Source: Rickettsiales bacterium
GTDB lineage: Bacteria; Pseudomonadota; Alphaproteobacteria; Rs-D84
Direction: 5' to 3'
Assembly (NCBI GenBank): GCA_031273075.1
Contig: JAISSM010000017.1
Coordinates: 1-8,484 of the forward strand
Length of the DNA: 8,484 bases
The position numbers and the translations under genes are program-made. Under the pieces are notes generated by a model that was not told where the DNA came from, made no database searches, and was given only the letters and a program-made list of their open reading frames with translations. Shown here piece by piece: positions 6,782 to 8,484 of the stretch (position 1 is its first letter; every line of letters starts with the position of its first letter).

Positions 6782-6836
6782 GTGGGAACGGCGCAGAAGG
6801 TTTTTGCGTCATAAGCCTCAAAAAAAGGATTTAATA

Positions 6837-7178
6837 ATGCGGCAAGGTAAAATGAAATGGTACAACGGGAAAAAGTGTTTTGGATTCGTGGCCCCGGACA
6901 CCCCGAACGAATCGGGCAACCAGGACGATGTGTTCGTGCACGCTTCCGCGCTTCACGCGGCGGATCTGCGCTTTCTTAACGAGGGCGACGTGATAACGTT
7001 CGACGACGAGGAACGCGGCGGGAAATTGTCCGCGGTCAACATCAAATTGGTCTCGCGGGACGAGGAATCGGCGCGCAAGTTCCAGGAAAGGCGGTCGGAA
7101 AGACGCGACCGGTACGGAGACGACGGCGGCGAAAGACGCGGCGGCTTCTTCGGCGGAATATTCAAAAAGAAATCTTAA
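6837..7178 (+). CDS. Cold-shock-domain protein with basic RG-rich tail
   Basis: Small single-stranded nucleic-acid-binding protein of the CspA family, probably an RNA chaperone. The cold-shock domain fills residues 1-72: GKMKWYNGKKCFGFV holds the RNP1-like motif, with Cys (C14) where most have Gly (KGFGF), and DVFVHAS (31-37) is RNP2. A 41-residue tail (73-113) follows, rich in Arg, Glu, Asp and Gly with two RGG-like spots and a lysine end, likely disordered and RNA-contacting. The start ATG 6837 is chosen because AAGGA lies seven bases upstream and the domain begins right there; an in-frame TTG at 6753 would add a sequence foreign to the family. It is followed at once by a strong terminator and has a probable promoter of its own, so it is likely a single-gene unit. 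Confidence 0.88.
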   Translation: MRQGKMKWYNGKKCFGFVAPDTPNESGNQDDVFVHASALHAADLRFLNEGDVITFDDEERGGKLSAVNIKLVSRDEESARKFQERRSERRDRYGDDGGERRGGFFGGIFKKKS

Positions 7179-7202
7179 AAATCGCCCTTACGGGCGATTT
7201 TT
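7177..7202. terminator. Bidirectional intrinsic terminator
   Basis: AAAAATCGCCC (7177-7187), a four-base loop, and GGGCGATTTTT (7192-7202) form a perfect 11-base stem with A-rich left and T-rich right flanks. It begins within the cold-shock gene's stop codon. Because it is symmetrical it should also stop transcription arriving on the minus strand from the genes at 7348-8484. Confidence 0.9.
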
Positions 7203-7263
7203 AATGAAGAATGAAGATTGCAGAATGAAGAAAGTTTTTTTTACATTCTCTCTCTCCCCGCTT

Positions 7264-7295
7264 TGTCATACTGCGGTTTAACCACGCGATCCAGT
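7264..7295 (-). repeat. Remnant of a second palindromic repeat type
   Basis: On the minus strand this begins ACTGGATCGCGTGG and ends GCAGTATGACA, with GGTT/AACC at the centre. It follows the pattern of the common ACTGGAT...ATGACA intergenic palindromes of many bacteria, with the arms partly decayed. Recognition is from memory of the pattern. Confidence 0.4.
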
Positions 7296-7303
7296 AATAA
7301 GCA

Positions 7304-7322
7304 CGCGGCGCAAGGCGCCGCG
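7304..7322. repeat. Perfect GC-rich hairpin
   Basis: CGCGGCGC (7304-7311) and GCGCCGCG (7315-7322) form a perfect eight-base stem around a three-base AAG loop. It is downstream of the minus-strand gene ending at 7348 but no T-run follows in that direction, so it is not a standard intrinsic terminator. It lies inside the spacer bounded by the 30-base inverted repeats. Confidence 0.6.
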
Positions 7323-7347
7323 ACATCCATTCTTCATTCTTAATTCT

Positions 7348-7923
7348 TCATTCTTCATTGTTAATTGTAAACTGCTTATCAAGTCTTTCCGTAAACTCTT
7401 TCGCCGCCTCGATATCGTCCGCCATTGGGAATATCGTATAGTCTTTTATTTCCGCCTCGACGATTTTATTCTTTATTTTCCCCGGATGTTCCTTTGTAAA
7501 TTTGGATTCGACCATTTCATCGGCTTCCCTGTCGAATATCAGCAATGCGAAATTGGTGACGTCCGCGGGCGAAACGTATTCCTTCGCGATGTCATGGTCA
7601 AGGCACAAAACCCTTCCGTATCCGGCGGCGTATTTGTACGCTCCGCTTCCGGCGTAAACGAAATCGAATTCGCGCTCTTTGATGTCTTCCAGCTTGGCCT
7701 TTACCGCGTCGAAACACGCCTGTTCGGAATCAAAGATCTTTAATTTTACTTCACCGTCGTCCGTATAAAAAGCGTCGACGTCGCCGCCCATTATCGTCGT
7801 GGCGCTTTTGCCGCGCTCGAAAAGCCCCATGGACATAAAGTCGATCATGACGTACTGCTTCGGCGCGCAAAACGCGGCCGGCGTTAAAAACAGGAAAAGA
7901 TTCATAATTATCATTTTTTTCAT
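7348..7923 (-). CDS. Exported protein of unknown function
   Basis: A 191-residue protein not assigned to any family. It opens with a clear signal peptide: MKK, a hydrophobic core MIIMNLFLFLTPAAF (about 4-18), and a cleavage region near AFCAPK (17-22). The Cys there is not in a lipobox, so a soluble periplasmic or secreted product is more likely than a lipoprotein. The mature part is acidic with alternating strands and helices; it has two cysteines (C70, C107) that could form a disulfide, and a glycine/tyrosine-rich middle (YAGSGAYKYAAGYGR, 90-104). It starts 12 bases after the upstream gene, with AAGGAG eight bases before the ATG, so the two are co-transcribed and probably co-translated. The last residues INNEE and the stop come from a dispersed repeat, so the original C-terminus may have been different. 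The placement suggests a partner of the upstream hydrolase-like protein. Confidence 0.75.
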   Translation of the reverse strand: MKKMIIMNLFLFLTPAAFCAPKQYVMIDFMSMGLFERGKSATTIMGGDVDAFYTDDGEVKLKIFDSEQACFDAVKAKLEDIKEREFDFVYAGSGAYKYAAGYGRVLCLDHDIAKEYVSPADVTNFALLIFDREADEMVESKFTKEHPGKIKNKIVEAEIKDYTIFPMADDIEAAKEFTERLDKQFTINNEE

Positions 7924-7931
7924 ATCATACG

Positions 7932-7938
7932 CTCCTTA
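7932..7938 (-). promoter_or_regulatory. Ribosome binding site overlapping upstream stop codon
   Basis: AAGGAG (7937-7932) overlaps the TAA stop (7938-7936) of the upstream gene and sits eight bases before the ATG at 7923. This fixes the start of the exported protein and indicates translational coupling of the pair. Confidence 0.75.
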
Positions 7939-8484
7939 TCCGAGTTGTTCCAGCGCCTTTCTCCTTTCATCCACGGTTCTTTGCCTGATAATGCCCCGCG
8001 GAACGTCGGTCTTCGTTTCGAAATACCTTTTGCGCTGATCGTACATAAGATTTACGAGTTCGTGATCCGACATGGACTTCGCGCGCGGATTCGCGGCTAT
8101 CCAGTCCAAAATGGTCTTCACGCCTCCGTGCTGAACGGCCATGGACCAAATGACGTCTTTCACCACCTGGGACCTGGATTCCAAATTGAATCCCTTGGCC
8201 GTGAAATGATTCGCGGCCGGCAAATACCTTTTATCGCGGATGAAACCGTATTGGGCCTGCTCGAACCCGGCGGGATCGTCCCTGGCCAGCTTCTGCCACG
8301 CGTCGACGAATTTTTTATCCCCCCTTTTTGCGGCCGCGGCCCCGCCCGCGTTGACGAGCGCATTGTAGTACGGACTTCCCGTCTCTTTCAAGTGGGAAAT
8401 AAAATACGCCATGGTGCCTTGGGACGATTCGATCTGCCAGGATCCGTAACTGCACCCGCCGTTGTCCCAAGATGGGCAGATCCA
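7936..8484 (-). CDS. Probable peptidoglycan-hydrolase-like domain, C-terminal part
   Basis: The frame is open to the right edge, so 182 C-terminal residues are visible and the N-terminus is missing; the ATG at 8412 is internal. The first visible residues contain DNGGCSYGSWQI (7-18) followed by GTM (23-25), then helices with W-K-L, EQAQYGFI, SRSQVVKDVIWSMAVQHGG and DQRKRYF. This order (GG-x-SYG-x-x-Q, GTM, AQ-x-x-FI, W-x-x-AVQHG) recalls a group of phage- and LysM-associated proteins thought to degrade glycan or peptidoglycan with a chitosanase/lysozyme-like fold. That assignment is from memory and the catalytic residues cannot be verified here. No signal peptide can be judged because the start is absent. 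It is followed 12 bases downstream by an exported protein in the same unit. It could be a prophage endolysin, a wall-remodelling enzyme or a secreted toxin domain. Confidence 0.6.
   Translation of the reverse strand, partial: WICPSWDNGGCSYGSWQIESSQGTMAYFISHLKETGSPYYNALVNAGGAAAAKRGDKKFVDAWQKLARDDPAGFEQAQYGFIRDKRYLPAANHFTAKGFNLESRSQVVKDVIWSMAVQHGGVKTILDWIAANPRAKSMSDHELVNLMYDQRKRYFETKTDVPRGIIRQRTVDERRKALEQLG

Larger units (their letters stand above)
7203..7359. repeat. Spacer element flanked by 30-base inverted repeats
   Basis: The left arm 7203-7232 and right arm 7330-7359 are inverted copies with 27 of 30 positions matching. Differences are confined to a five-base centre (TTGCA against ATTAA); the outer blocks AATGAAGAATGAAGA and GAATGAAGAA are identical. 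They enclose 97 bases containing two further palindromes and no reading frame. The right arm runs into the gene at 7348-7923 and provides its last codons and TGA. It may be a small non-coding mobile element or two independent insertions of the same dispersed repeat. Confidence 0.6.

Noticed and set aside
7304..7322. The GC hairpin as an intrinsic terminator for the minus-strand unit.
   Set aside because: No T-run follows it on the minus strand. The symmetrical terminator at 7177-7202 fits that role better.
7203..7359. The regularly repeated GAAGAATGAAG units as a CRISPR array.
   Set aside because: The units are a few bases long, nearly contiguous and inverted between the two arms, with no repeat-spacer periodicity and no cas gene nearby.

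Overview
The window carries seven protein genes, two of them cut by the window edges, on moderately GC-rich DNA that favours G or C at third codon positions. It looks like a Gram-negative, probably host-associated alphaproteobacterium. The best taxonomic clue is RecO at 6138-6752, whose central and C-terminal wording (WSARLDSMLGSF, YLDWEL..LSELGYGL, GYISPKTGRA) is of the alphaproteobacterial type. A dispersed palindromic repeat inserted in frame inside a coding gene, as known from Rickettsia, fits that placement but does not prove it. The taxonomic call is an inference from family resemblance.

Layout from left to right. (1) A two-gene plus-strand unit at 1-2669 holds a D-alanine--D-alanine ligase, missing its N-terminus at the window edge, and a MurF-type Mur ligase with a membrane-embedded N-terminus. 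Together they would make D-Ala-D-Ala and attach it to the UDP-MurNAc-tripeptide. (2) A roughly 300-base convergent gap at 2670-2968 has no gene. It holds an inverted copy of the murF 3' end, an AT-rich tract of phased TATAAA repeats, and a 106-base imperfect palindrome that stops exactly at the next gene's stop codon. (3) A class A penicillin-binding protein (glycosyltransferase plus transpeptidase) lies on the minus strand at 2969-4774. (4) Acetate kinase starts divergently on the plus strand; the short divergent region can be read as two promoters sharing one palindromic -35 box. (5) recO follows, then a cold-shock-domain protein with its own probable promoter and a strong bidirectional terminator. 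(6) A repeat-rich spacer at 7203-7347 is flanked by 30-base inverted repeats, the right one supplying the stop codon of the next gene. (7) A minus-strand two-gene unit holds the C-terminal part of a probable peptidoglycan-hydrolase-like protein and, 12 bases downstream, a small exported protein of unknown function.

The dominant theme is cell-wall work: D-Ala-D-Ala synthesis, its ligation to the precursor, polymerisation and cross-linking, and possibly wall cleavage at the right edge. Acetate kinase, RecO and the cold-shock protein are housekeeping genes. No CRISPR array, tRNA, rRNA, transposase or recognised defence system is visible. The least ordinary items are the palindromic element inside murF, the membrane-fused MurF, the long palindromes between genes, and the hydrolase/exported-protein pair, which has the layout of an effector and a periplasmic immunity protein.
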